From positions 45,177 through 109,176 of the forward strand of contig JAHHIG010000019.1 in the NCBI GenBank assembly GCA_019358895.1: a stretch of DNA of 64,000 nt, written 5' to 3'. The DNA is from Tildeniella nuda ZEHNDER 1965/U140 (lineage in GTDB: Bacteria; Cyanobacteriota; Cyanobacteriia; Leptolyngbyales; Leptolyngbyaceae). The notes below the pieces were generated by a model, which was not told the DNA's origin, did no database searches, and saw nothing but the letters and a program-made list of their open reading frames with translations. Position numbers and translations under genes: made by a program. The stretch's first letter is position 1, and each line of letters begins with the position of its first letter. Shown piece by piece: positions 35,804 to 44,553 of this stretch.

Positions 35804-36691
35804 TCAGATGCTGACCAGAGCATCGTCGCAGTATGCCATGACCATTGGAGTGCGATCGCCTGCTTGTGTCCAAAGGATGGGAAAGAAACTTTCATCCATC
35901 GCCGTTTCACCGATCCGGCGGTAGCGGCTGAAAATGTAACCTGAACCCACGCCAGGAGGTTGAAACCGGGCATCGGCTGGAAGGGTTGTAATGGCGAAAC
36001 TCTGGCGAGTTTGATCAGCGGTAGTGTTTCTCCCCGAACCATGCCACAGATTGCCGTGTAGAAAAATGCAGCCACCCGCCGGAATCTCTACCGCTAAGAG
36101 CGCAGGCTGGTCAACCCCTGCCTCTTTTGCCGCTTGCCAAAGAGGCTGTCGGTAATCCTCTTTTGGCGCATGAAGAAAGCGGAATTGATCAGAGCACTGC
36201 CATTGATGCGAGTGAGGTACAATCTCCAACGTGCCTGGTGAACCCGTCGTATCACTCAGGGCAATCCAGCAGGTGATGACGGAAGATGGGTCGATGCAGG
36301 TAAACGCCGTGTTGTTGCGATGGAACAACACTTCTGGCGCACCGGGAGGCTTGATCCAGCAGCTATCCGTTGCCAGTCGTCCACCGCTCCAACCCATAAG
36401 TGTGGCATTCAAGCGAGCAATTTCGGCTGAGAGGGCAAGGCTGGCAACGGTACGATCGCACCGCCACATCCCACACATTTGTCGGGTCGCAGTTGGCTGG
36501 TTTAGCCCTGGTCGTCCGTGCCATTCATCGGGATAAACACCTGTTTCAAATTGAGTCGCAAAGAGGGGATCCAGTCGATCGACCACGCGATCGATCAGTT
36601 CTAAATCCAAAAATTTCTCCAGAATCAGAAACCCTTCTGCTTGAAACTGATGGATTTGCCCGTCACTTAGCTGCACTGGCTCATGATTCAT
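35804..36691 (-). CDS. PhyH-family oxygenase-like protein with altered iron site
   Basis: A 295-residue member of the phytanoyl-CoA dioxygenase family, Fe(II)/2-oxoglutarate oxygenases that hydroxylate diverse substrates. The usual HxD iron ligand pair is here HRN (His124, Asn126 in VLFHRNNTAF). The distal His217 in NLWHGSGRN and the following Arg of TRQSF, expected to bind 2-oxoglutarate, are kept. It is paralogous to the next gene along its whole length. I chose ATG 36691 over the upstream TTG. Loss of the acidic ligand suggests either inactivity or changed chemistry. Confidence 0.85.
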   Translation of the reverse strand: MNHEPVQLSDGQIHQFQAEGFLILEKFLDLELIDRVVDRLDPLFATQFETGVYPDEWHGRPGLNQPTATRQMCGMWRCDRTVASLALSAEIARLNATLMGWSGGRLATDSCWIKPPGAPEVLFHRNNTAFTCIDPSSVITCWIALSDTTGSPGTLEIVPHSHQWQCSDQFRFLHAPKEDYRQPLWQAAKEAGVDQPALLAVEIPAGGCIFLHGNLWHGSGRNTTADQTRQSFAITTLPADARFQPPGVGSGYIFSRYRRIGETAMDESFFPILWTQAGDRTPMVMAYCDDALVSI

Positions 36692-36763
36692 CAATGGCAA
36701 TCCTCAATGGTTTGTGAGCGATGTTCTTTGGCTCAAACATCACTCTCTGTAATACCCGACTTC

Positions 36764-37663
36764 TTAAACCATCATCAGTGGAGCCTGTGCTGCCAGCGCA
36801 TCCTCACAATAATTCCCTAAAAAGGGCGTGCGATAGCCATCTTGCTGATAGACGATCGGAAAGAAGCTTTCATCCATCGTGTCATCCCCAAAGCGCTTAT
36901 AACGTCCGGCAATGTATCCTCCCGGTACGTAGGCTCCCGTTGGTTGAAAGCGTGACTCCGCTGGGATGTGTACAATCACAAGACTGCGGCGAACGACATC
37001 AGGCATCAGGTTTTTTCCAGAACCATGCCACATATGACCGTGATGGAACGCACAACTGCCTGGTTTTAGCTCTAGTTCCATCACCTCTGGCTGGTCGATG
37101 CCTGCCCGTTTCGCTGCCTGTTCCATTTCCCAGCGATAGCTGCGACTGGGTGCGTGAAACTCTGGCACGGCACCGGAGCGCATCCAACGATGAGACCCGC
37201 GAACATACTCGATCGTGCTTGCCCCACGAACTGCGTGGCTGAGGGCAATCCAACACGTGACTAACTGCTGGGGCGTATGGTAGAACGAATACATTGAGTC
37301 CTGATGCAGCGTCGTTTCGGTCGCGCCAAAGGGCTTCATCCACAGGCTGTCACTCAAAATCCGTGCGCCACTCCAGCCAGCCAACTCTGCGCTAATGGCT
37401 CCCATTCTGGCGGACAGAACGACAGAGGCGAGGGCGCGATCGCTCTTCCAAACATTGCTCATTTGCCCTGACGCGCCCGGTAGACCCAGAGACGGATTCC
37501 AATACCACTCATCGGGATAATTCCCTGTCTCAAACTCACCGTCAAAAAGCGGCTCTACCCGCTCAACCAGACGGTTAACTATGGTTTCATCCAAAAGGTT
37601 TTCAATGATTAAAAACCCATTTTCATGAAATTGATTAATTTGCTCTGAGGTTAAAGAAACCAT
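36764..37663 (-). CDS. PhyH-family Fe(II)/2-oxoglutarate dioxygenase
   Basis: A 299-residue paralogue of the neighbouring gene with a complete metal site: His120 and Asp122 in TTLHQDSMY, and His213 in HMWHGSGKN with the Arg pair VVRRSLV after it. It probably hydroxylates a small molecule handled by the local gamma-glutamyl pathway. ATG 37663 is preferred to TTG 37681. The 72-bp gap to the paralogue and the same direction suggest an operon formed by tandem duplication. It is divergent from the amidotransferase gene. Confidence 0.88.
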   Translation of the reverse strand: MVSLTSEQINQFHENGFLIIENLLDETIVNRLVERVEPLFDGEFETGNYPDEWYWNPSLGLPGASGQMSNVWKSDRALASVVLSARMGAISAELAGWSGARILSDSLWMKPFGATETTLHQDSMYSFYHTPQQLVTCWIALSHAVRGASTIEYVRGSHRWMRSGAVPEFHAPSRSYRWEMEQAAKRAGIDQPEVMELELKPGSCAFHHGHMWHGSGKNLMPDVVRRSLVIVHIPAESRFQPTGAYVPGGYIAGRYKRFGDDTMDESFFPIVYQQDGYRTPFLGNYCEDALAAQAPLMMV

Positions 37664-37841
37664 TGCACCACTCAGTTCCAATCCTTGGGATCGTTAGCCT
37701 GCCCAACAAAATGCGAAACAGTTTCAATGCTACTCTGCTTAGTGCAAACCTGACAACCAAGTGCTTAGAACGCAACACATAAGTCATCGACTCATGACAT
37801 AAACACTCACTCTAGATTACTGATCCACGATCGAGATACCA

Positions 37842-38564
37842 ATGAAAAAAAAACCATCTATTCTAGTAATTCGGCATGAAAAGTGCTCCAGTTTAGGCTT
37901 ACTAGAAACTGCGCTAAGAAAACAGGCAGTGCCTTTTAAGTACCTGGACACACCTCAGGGTGAAGTACTGTTAGAGCCAGTTAATCAATACTCTCATATT
38001 ATTGTTTTAGGCGGCTCAATGAGCGCCTATGAAGATCAAGAACATGCGTTTCTAAGATATGAATTTAAGCTCTTAGAAGATGCGATCGAACAGGGAATTT
38101 CGACTCTAGGCATCTGTTTAGGCTCTCAGATTTTGGCAACCGTTTTAGGTGCTAAAGTTTACCGAGGAGAGGCTGGACGAGAAGCAGGTTGGTGCGACGT
38201 TCAGTTACTCCAATCCTCAGCAACCGATCCTTTATTGAAGGAGTTCCCTGAGCGCTTCAAGGTTTTCCAATCTCACCAGGATACCTTTGAAATACCATCG
38301 GGTTGTGTGCATTTAGCAAGAAGCGAGAAGTACGCCCATCAAGCATTTCGGTATCAAAATCATGTATGGGCAATGCAATTCCATCTCGAAATTGATGAGA
38401 ATGTTTTAGGCGATTGTGCTGCTGTGATCGACCAGGAGTTGAAAGACAGTAACATTCAAGATACCAATTTAATTCAACTGCTAAAGGACGCAAAAGAGCA
38501 CTCTCCTTTCGTGGCACCGCTGGCAAATCGTTTTATGCATAACTTTCTAGAGTTGGCGCGATAG
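37842..38564 (+). CDS. class I glutamine amidotransferase-like hydrolase
   Basis: A 240-residue stand-alone GATase1 domain. The triad is complete: Cys92 in LGICLGSQILA, and His181 and Glu183 in MQFHLEID. No synthetase domain is attached. Related free-standing enzymes hydrolyse gamma-glutamyl bonds, for example PuuD with gamma-glutamyl-GABA, though this sequence is closer in style to GuaA-type GATases. Divergence from the PhyH genes and proximity to the GS-like ligase make gamma-glutamyl release its likely role; this is inference. Confidence 0.85.
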   Translation: MKKKPSILVIRHEKCSSLGLLETALRKQAVPFKYLDTPQGEVLLEPVNQYSHIIVLGGSMSAYEDQEHAFLRYEFKLLEDAIEQGISTLGICLGSQILATVLGAKVYRGEAGREAGWCDVQLLQSSATDPLLKEFPERFKVFQSHQDTFEIPSGCVHLARSEKYAHQAFRYQNHVWAMQFHLEIDENVLGDCAAVIDQELKDSNIQDTNLIQLLKDAKEHSPFVAPLANRFMHNFLELAR

Positions 38565-38599
38565 CAGTCCTGAATCAAGCGCGAAATTGGGTGACAGCT

Positions 38600-38826
38600 T
38601 TGATGGTTTCATGCTGGCTGTATCCTTTTTACTTGCTTGCAATCGATAGTCCAATGGGTGGGCTGCTGAGTAACCTGGGCACGATCGCTCTGACCACGTT
38701 TGTCGTTATACAGACGTTATACAGATCTGGTCAGTCTCAAAGCTCACCACCCTCTTGAGTTTGCCTGTCATTTTCTGGGTTACCGTTGCAACGCTAACCG
38801 TCCTCAAAGGTTTAGGGTGGCTTTAA
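38600..38826 (+). pseudogene. frameshifted small membrane protein
   Basis: Two hydrophobic stretches in different frames follow the amidotransferase gene. The first is MVSCWLYPFYLLAIDSPMGG with LSNLGTIALTTFVVIQTLY; the second is SKLTTLLSLPVIFWVTVATL ending KGLGWL at TAA 38824-38826. Joined, they would make a two- or three-helix protein. No intact start and frame is present, so I read it as a frameshifted remnant. Confidence 0.45.
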
Positions 38827-38914
38827 CCAACAGCTCTGATATTTACAAGGCAGTGCTTAAATTCTGCACAAATGTTTGAGACCCGATTGCTCCATCCATC
38901 AAGGAACCTTTTCT

Positions 38915-39544
38915 ATGTTGAAGCTCATCCACATTAGCGTGATTGCTGGTTGTTTTGGCGCTCTTTCGCTGCTGCCACTGCCGCTTGCCTCCGGCTCTAG
39001 TTTATTCAACAGCACGGTTGATCAATTGCCGACAGAAGAGCGAGTGCTCTTGCGAAACGGTCAGCCGCTGATTACGGGAGAGAACGGTCAGTATACAGCC
39101 AGAGTTTTACTCTCAACGTCGGCAGATACAGTATGGTCGGTGCTCACAGACTACAGCAATACGCCAACGTTCATGCCGTATGTAGTGTCGAGCAAAGTGA
39201 TTACGGTCAATGGCAATCAGAAAGTGATTGAGCAGGTTGATGTGCGCCAAGTGTTTTTTGTGACTGCTCGATCGCGGATTCGCTCAGCGATTACGGAAAC
39301 AGCCAAAACCCGCATTGACTTTCAAGCGATCGACGGTGACTTGAAAAGCCTGAAGGGTTACTGGCTGCTAGAACCGATCGCGCCCTACACAGGTGCAAAA
39401 GCAAATCAGATTTTGCTGACTCAAGTCATTGAGGTGCAACCCAAAGCGGGAACGCCATCAAGGATCTTTTACGACGTTTTCAAGGATTCATTGGGCGAGA
39501 GCATGAGCGCTATCAAGAGAGAAACTGAACGACGCACTCAATAG
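38915..39544 (+). CDS. exported SRPBCC-family (START-like) protein
   Basis: A 209-residue protein from ATG 38915, which follows an AAGGAA ribosome site at nine bases. A signal peptide or anchor (MLKLIHISVIAGCFGALSLL) is followed by a SRPBCC/cyclase-dehydrase fold, recognisable from SADTVWSVLTDYSNTPTFMPYV near 75 and a C-terminal long helix. Such domains bind hydrophobic ligands in a helix-grip pocket. It is probably periplasmic or thylakoid-luminal. It stands alone. Confidence 0.82.
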   Translation: MLKLIHISVIAGCFGALSLLPLPLASGSSLFNSTVDQLPTEERVLLRNGQPLITGENGQYTARVLLSTSADTVWSVLTDYSNTPTFMPYVVSSKVITVNGNQKVIEQVDVRQVFFVTARSRIRSAITETAKTRIDFQAIDGDLKSLKGYWLLEPIAPYTGAKANQILLTQVIEVQPKAGTPSRIFYDVFKDSLGESMSAIKRETERRTQ

Positions 39545-39702
39545 TGTTGGTGCAAATAAACCAGAGCGATCGGCTTGTAAATGACGTTGATTAAGCGCGT
39601 TCCGCCTCCCACTCGTCTACCGGGAACCCCTTTGCCCGCTAGAGCCGTATCAGTCATAAACAGCAAGAGCGCGATCGTAGTCATTAAGATACTCAAACGC
39701 AT
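39538..39702 (-). CDS. small exported Gly/Arg-rich protein
   Basis: From ATG 39702 it encodes 54 residues: a clean signal peptide (MRLSILMTTIALLLFMTDTALA) and a short basic mature part, GKGVPGRRVGGGTR, then LINVIYKPIALVYLHQHY. The PGRRVGGGTR motif recalls the start of DUF928-type cyanobacterial proteins, so this may be a truncated relative. Its 3' end overlaps the SRPBCC gene by seven bases, tail to tail. Confidence 0.55.
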   Translation of the reverse strand: MRLSILMTTIALLLFMTDTALAGKGVPGRRVGGGTRLINVIYKPIALVYLHQHY

Positions 39703-39882
39703 ACACCGAACCTCAACAGTAACACTGCGATAATTCTTAGCGGTTCGGCTCCGAATGAACAGCGTGATTGTACGGCTGTGTGAAAAACCAATAAACACAG
39801 CCACTAGCAGTAGGGCGTTGAAGGCTCCAGATTGCTACTCAACTACCCGGCACGGAGACAGCGTTTGGTGGGGCAGAAAGCG

Positions 39883-41271
39883 TCAGTTTGTGTTAGGAAT
39901 GCGCTTGCCGTAGCTTGCCAGCACTTGCAGCACGATGCCTGGTGCCAACAGCGCTGTTGGCGGCTTGACCATATGCACCACTTCCGCAAACGTTTTCATA
40001 AGAGCTGGACTGTCCTGCATGAGTACAGTGACACGATCGAAATACTTTTGCATCAGACGCTCACGCCTCCCTGGTTGCGCTCCCTTTGTCGTAGACCAGC
40101 GACCATCTTCTCCCGTTGCCATTAGCCAAGGAGTTTTGAGCTGACGGGCAAGCTGCTTGTGAAACCGGAGCGAGAAATGATTGCGTGTCTGAGTTTGCAC
40201 CTGTTTTAAGCAGCGATCGAGCGTCATTGCGCTCAAGGCTGCTGTTGTCATGCCCTGTCCATAGACTGGATTGAAGGCGCAGACTGCATCACCCAGCGCC
40301 ACAATACCCTCAGGCATGTGATGCAAGCGCTCATAGTGTCGCCAACGATTTTCGGTACGACGATAGCTGTAGATCGGCGATAGCGGTTGCGCCTCTTTGA
40401 GCAAGTCATACAGAATGGGTACCCGCAAACTGCGAGCAAACGCCAGAAAGCCTGTCTCGTCTGTCGGTGGGTAGTCGTGTCCTACGCCGCCGAGGGTGAC
40501 GATCCAACGATCGTTCTCGATCGGATACAGTACACCGCCGCGCGAGTTAACCCCTTCGAGTGCAGCGACAGTGATGCCTTGCCAATCGGCTTCTAAAGAC
40601 TTTGGACGCTCATACCAGCGGCTTGCATAACCGAGAAAGGCATTAATCATCGTTTCTGGTGGTGCATCGTAGCCCATCTGCGTTAACCAGCTAGGCAAAG
40701 CAGAATTCCGCCCACTGGCATCAACCACCAGCGCGGCACTCAGCAACGGCACTGATGCGGCATCCGGAGTACGCCAGTGCAACTGAACGCCGTTCACGCG
40801 CTGGTTCTCCTTTGTGGTGAGCAATCCCTCGACCTGACAGCCTGTGAGCAACGTCAACTTTGGAGATGCTAGCAGCCGTTGACGGATCAGCCCTTCCAGT
40901 AGCGTCCGGCTACACGTCCGTCCTGACAGATCGGATGAACAGCGCGGCAGCCACTTCCCCGCCCCCAACATGAGCCAGTCAGCCGTCCACTCGACGGTCG
41001 GCGCACCTGCTGCGGTGAGTGCTGCTGCTAAACCTGGAAAGAGCTGTTCTAGCAAGCGTTGACCTTGGGTCAGTAGCACGTGGACATGCTGCGATTGCGG
41101 CACACCGGGACGAGTTGCTAGTGGGTCAGAAACACCATCGCGCTCGATCAGCACGACCTCAGCAAAATGGTCGATCAGGACGCGAGCGGCAAGCAGACCC
41201 GCCATGCTGCCACCAATAACAATGGCACGACGGGGTGAATCAACGCTCGTGTCGGCGACTAAACTAATCAT
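39883..41271 (-). CDS. FAD-dependent oxidoreductase/monooxygenase-like protein
   Basis: A 462-residue flavoprotein of the PHBH/UbiH-like group. The FAD-binding RAIVIGGSMAGLLAARVL (GxxxxG form) starts at residue 16 and is followed by VVLIERD. A second FAD motif is GIVALGDAVCAFNPVYGQGMTTAALSA near 325. It contains VVDASGRNSALPSWL near 185. It may oxidise an aromatic or isoprenoid substrate. No partner genes are adjacent. Confidence 0.85.
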   Translation of the reverse strand: MISLVADTSVDSPRRAIVIGGSMAGLLAARVLIDHFAEVVLIERDGVSDPLATRPGVPQSQHVHVLLTQGQRLLEQLFPGLAAALTAAGAPTVEWTADWLMLGAGKWLPRCSSDLSGRTCSRTLLEGLIRQRLLASPKLTLLTGCQVEGLLTTKENQRVNGVQLHWRTPDAASVPLLSAALVVDASGRNSALPSWLTQMGYDAPPETMINAFLGYASRWYERPKSLEADWQGITVAALEGVNSRGGVLYPIENDRWIVTLGGVGHDYPPTDETGFLAFARSLRVPILYDLLKEAQPLSPIYSYRRTENRWRHYERLHHMPEGIVALGDAVCAFNPVYGQGMTTAALSAMTLDRCLKQVQTQTRNHFSLRFHKQLARQLKTPWLMATGEDGRWSTTKGAQPGRRERLMQKYFDRVTVLMQDSPALMKTFAEVVHMVKPPTALLAPGIVLQVLASYGKRIPNTN

Positions 41272-41350
41272 GGGCTGAATCGCAAGTACGTTTTAATCGT
41301 ATCAAGCGCGTCCGTGCTTTCAGCATATTGGTAGCGAACTCTGATGATCC

Positions 41351-42754
41351 TTACAGCAACTCGCGCACGTCAGTTACCTGACCTGTAACCGCTGCGGCAA
41401 CCACCATCGCGGGACTCATCAGCAACGTGCGACCAGACGATGAGCCTTGCCGCCCTTTGAAATTGCGGTTTGATGACGAGGCGCTGAGTTGGCGACCCTG
41501 AAGTTTATCAGGATTCATGGCGAGACACATGGAGCAGCCCGGTTCGCGCCACTCAAAACCAGCCTCAACAAAGATTTTGTGTAGCCCTTCTGCTTCTGCC
41601 TGTTTTTTCACGCGCTCAGAGCCAGGGACGACAAATGCCTTCATGCCTTCGACGACATGCCGCCCTTGAGCAAACTTGGCAGCTTCGCGGAGGTCGCTGA
41701 TTCTGCCGTTGGTGCAGCTACCGATAAAGCAGACATCAACTTTTGTGCCCTGGACGAGCTTGCCTGGTTGCAAATCCATGTAGTGATACGCTTCTTCGGC
41801 GATCGCCCGCTCATCCACAGGCATTTCAGCGGGTGTTGGCACGGTTTCATTGACGGCAATGCCTTGACCCGGCGTGATGCCCCAGGTGATCGTAGGCGCG
41901 ATCGTGGCTGCATCAAAAATCACAACATCATCATAAACGGCATCGGCATCGCTACGAATGTTGTTCCACCAGGCAATTGCCTTCTCCCATTCGGCTGCTT
42001 TTGGCGCAAAATCGCGTTCTTTGAGGTAGTCGAATGTAACCTGATCGGGATTGACGTAGCCGCAGCGGGCACCGCCTTCGATCGCCATATTGCAAACCGT
42101 CATCCGCTCTTCCATGCTCATCTGCTCAAAGGTCGTACCCGCAAATTCATACGCATAGCCCACACCACCCTTCACGCCCAGCTTCCGAATGATGTGCAGG
42201 ATGACATCTTTGGCATAAACACCGGGCTTCAGGCTGCCGTTCACTTCAATTTTGCGGACTTTGAGCTTTGCCAGCGCCAGCGTTTGAGATGCCAGCACAT
42301 CGCGTACCTGGCTGGTGCCAATACCAAAGGCGATCGCGCCAAACGCTCCATGCGTGGCAGTATGGCTGTCTCCACAAGCGATCGTCATACCTGGTTGAGT
42401 CAAGCCCTGTTCTGGAGCGATCACATGCACAATGCCCTGATTGCCCGACCCGACGTTGTAGAACGTGATGCCGTTTTCCTTACAGTTCTGCTCCAGCGCC
42501 TGCATCATCTCTTCGGCGATCGAGTCTGCAAGGGGACGCGCCAGATTGTCGGTCGGTACGATGTGATCGACGGTAGCAATCGTGCGATCGGGGAACAACA
42601 CCGTTAGATTCCGTTCGCGTAACATCGCAAAAGCCTGGGGACTGGTGACTTCGTGAATCAGGTGCAGCCCAATGAAGAGTTGCGTCTGTCCAGACGGCAA
42701 AACGCCGACGGTGTGTGCATCCCAAACTTTATCAAACAGCGTCCCTGTGCTCAT
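41351..42754 (-). CDS. leuC: 3-isopropylmalate dehydratase large subunit
   Basis: Leucine biosynthesis: isomerises 2- to 3-isopropylmalate. The 467 residues match the usual length of LeuC. Aconitase-family landmarks include the [21 protein letters not shown] stretch near 127 and the 4Fe-4S cysteines in [10 protein letters not shown] near 345 and [11 protein letters not shown] near 408. The small subunit leuD, often next to leuC, is not in this window. Confidence 0.97.
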   Translation of the reverse strand: MSTGTLFDKVWDAHTVGVLPSGQTQLFIGLHLIHEVTSPQAFAMLRERNLTVLFPDRTIATVDHIVPTDNLARPLADSIAEEMMQALEQNCKENGITFYNVGSGNQGIVHVIAPEQGLTQPGMTIACGDSHTATHGAFGAIAFGIGTSQVRDVLASQTLALAKLKVRKIEVNGSLKPGVYAKDVILHIIRKLGVKGGVGYAYEFAGTTFEQMSMEERMTVCNMAIEGGARCGYVNPDQVTFDYLKERDFAPKAAEWEKAIAWWNNIRSDADAVYDDVVIFDAATIAPTITWGITPGQGIAVNETVPTPAEMPVDERAIAEEAYHYMDLQPGKLVQGTKVDVCFIGSCTNGRISDLREAAKFAQGRHVVEGMKAFVVPGSERVKKQAEAEGLHKIFVEAGFEWREPGCSMCLAMNPDKLQGRQLSASSSNRNFKGRQGSSSGRTLLMSPAMVVAAAVTGQVTDVRELL

Positions 42755-42868
42755 GGTTTTTGTGTTGCTTGCCCGCGATCGGTGTGTGGTGGGACTCTAT
42801 TCTACCAAGCGATGCTGACAACATGGCGAAAAGCGATCAGCATTAGCGATTAGCTGACTGCAAATCAT

Positions 42869-43000
42869 TGAGTTTTGCTCACATGAGTTTTGCTCACAAA
42901 TGATTTAGGGCTGCCTATAGTCCACTCTTTGCTGAAAGCTGACCGCTGAGAGCTAACCGCTGAAAGCTGACCGCTGACCGCTGAAAGCTGACCGCTCATT
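42869..43000. repeat. short tandem and octamer-like repeats
   Basis: A 15-bp unit (TGAGTTTTGCTCACA) occurs twice in tandem at 42869-42898. It is followed at about 42930-43000 by alternating GCTGAAAGCTGACCGCTGA-type units. The AGCGGTCAGC motif recurs at about 45450, 46385, 50770, 51040, 58120 and 59845. Confidence 0.8.
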
Positions 43001-43001
43001 G

Positions 43002-44405
43002 CTAAAACGGCACAACCAACGACGCACCTAGCAGCACGACAGCCATTGTGTCCACAATGCCGTGAATGGTAATCGAAACCCAGAGACGATTCGTTTCACC
43101 AAAGGCAAGGGAGTAAAACATGGATGCCAGGGTTGCCAGTACGGCGTAAGTGGCTTTGTACTGCAATGGTGAGAGTGCGCTACCAGATTCGGGATCATTG
43201 CCGATGTGACAGATGCCAAAAACCACGGAGCACACGATCGCCGACCACCAAACAAGCTGTTGCCGACTCAAAGAGGAGTGCGATCGCGTTTGCAGTTGGT
43301 CACGAATGAACACCATCAACCCCGATCGGAACAGAATTTCCTCAAAGATGCCCACCCGAAAGCTGAAAAGAATGGCGTAGCTCAGGAAAAAAGGCACATC
43401 GCTACCGATCGCACGCCAATCGAAGGCAGAAGCCGTTTTGGATGGCGCAAAGTTGAGCAATAATGCCAATGGCACCAGGAGACAAATCGCTGTCAAGATG
43501 GCTTTGGCAACATAGAACAAATCGATTTTGCGAATCTCAAAGCTATAGCCAAAATGCGATCGTCCCATGCCCGTGCCATGAATCCAAACCAGAACAAAGA
43601 GAGTGAGGCTAATAAACGCGCCAAAACTGAAGGCAGGTTTAGAAAACATAAAGAGGCTGATCAGACAAGCCGCTGCTAGCAGCAGATCAAAGACCGTTGT
43701 GCGATCAAATAGCGTTGTTCTCACAATGGGCAGATGCATCAAGGCGACAATGATAAAGTAGCCAAAGCCAATGATGTACCCTGAGTTTACAGTCTCGATT
43801 CCAGCGGACAAAAAAGAGGTATTAACGAGGCTAGTATAAATAAAATGAAGGCTTAGTAAAAGAATGATTTGACTGCTATCTCTGATGGTTTGAGGAAGCG
43901 ATCGATACTTTCTTTTATGAATTTTATGCTTGCGTAACTCTAGCAGTAGAAAGGGGATGCGAAGCACAATAAAGGCTCCCATCAAAAAGATAAGAACGTT
44001 AGCCCAAAAGTAATCTTTAATAATTAAGCTCTCAAAGTCTTCAAGACAGGTAAAAAGCGTTGGATTTAGTGCCAACAGTTTAATCAGGCTAATGTAAAGC
44101 CCCAGCAGCAGGCAAATAAGTACTTGAAACCAGAGTCCGTTGTTTCTCAATAGCACTCGCTTAGCGAACGCTGTCCCGATCGAAGTGGCTAGAAAAAAGA
44201 TTGGTATAGCAGCAAAAATAACGAAGGAAGATGCTTCAATGAACCGTTCAGTTAACGTCCATAGTTGTTCACCAAAACCCAGCCGAACGACGATCGCGCC
44301 AAACCAGAGAATGCATCCAATGACTGCAAAAGTCACTTCTCCTTTGCCGCTATACTGCTTAGGCTTAGCAAACTCACAGCGGTTGGCTAAAAAGTCTATA
44401 CTCAT
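43002..44405 (-). CDS. CPBP-family intramembrane glutamic protease
   Basis: A 467-residue membrane protein with about eleven hydrophobic segments. The C-terminal CPBP/Abi domain shows its motifs in order: GIFEEILFRSGLM (E-E-x3-R) near 350, GICHIGND near 400, and a last helix with HGIVDTMAVVL near 448. These form the active site of Rce1-like proteases. The N-terminal 250 residues are an additional polytopic region of unknown role. ATG 44405 is divergent from the GT39 gene. Confidence 0.87.
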   Translation of the reverse strand: MSIDFLANRCEFAKPKQYSGKGEVTFAVIGCILWFGAIVVRLGFGEQLWTLTERFIEASSFVIFAAIPIFFLATSIGTAFAKRVLLRNNGLWFQVLICLLLGLYISLIKLLALNPTLFTCLEDFESLIIKDYFWANVLIFLMGAFIVLRIPFLLLELRKHKIHKRKYRSLPQTIRDSSQIILLLSLHFIYTSLVNTSFLSAGIETVNSGYIIGFGYFIIVALMHLPIVRTTLFDRTTVFDLLLAAACLISLFMFSKPAFSFGAFISLTLFVLVWIHGTGMGRSHFGYSFEIRKIDLFYVAKAILTAICLLVPLALLLNFAPSKTASAFDWRAIGSDVPFFLSYAILFSFRVGIFEEILFRSGLMVFIRDQLQTRSHSSLSRQQLVWWSAIVCSVVFGICHIGNDPESGSALSPLQYKATYAVLATLASMFYSLAFGETNRLWVSITIHGIVDTMAVVLLGASLVVPF

Positions 44406-44553
44406 TCAGCAATATTGGATAGCAAATAGATCTTGAAATCATAACACTCTGCTCATTGCTCCTGCGTCAGAGAGTAAAGGGCTGAAACTTACTAGCGTAA
44501 GATTGGCTAGCGTCAGAATGCTGTTAGCGATCGACATCAGCACGGAGCAGGGC

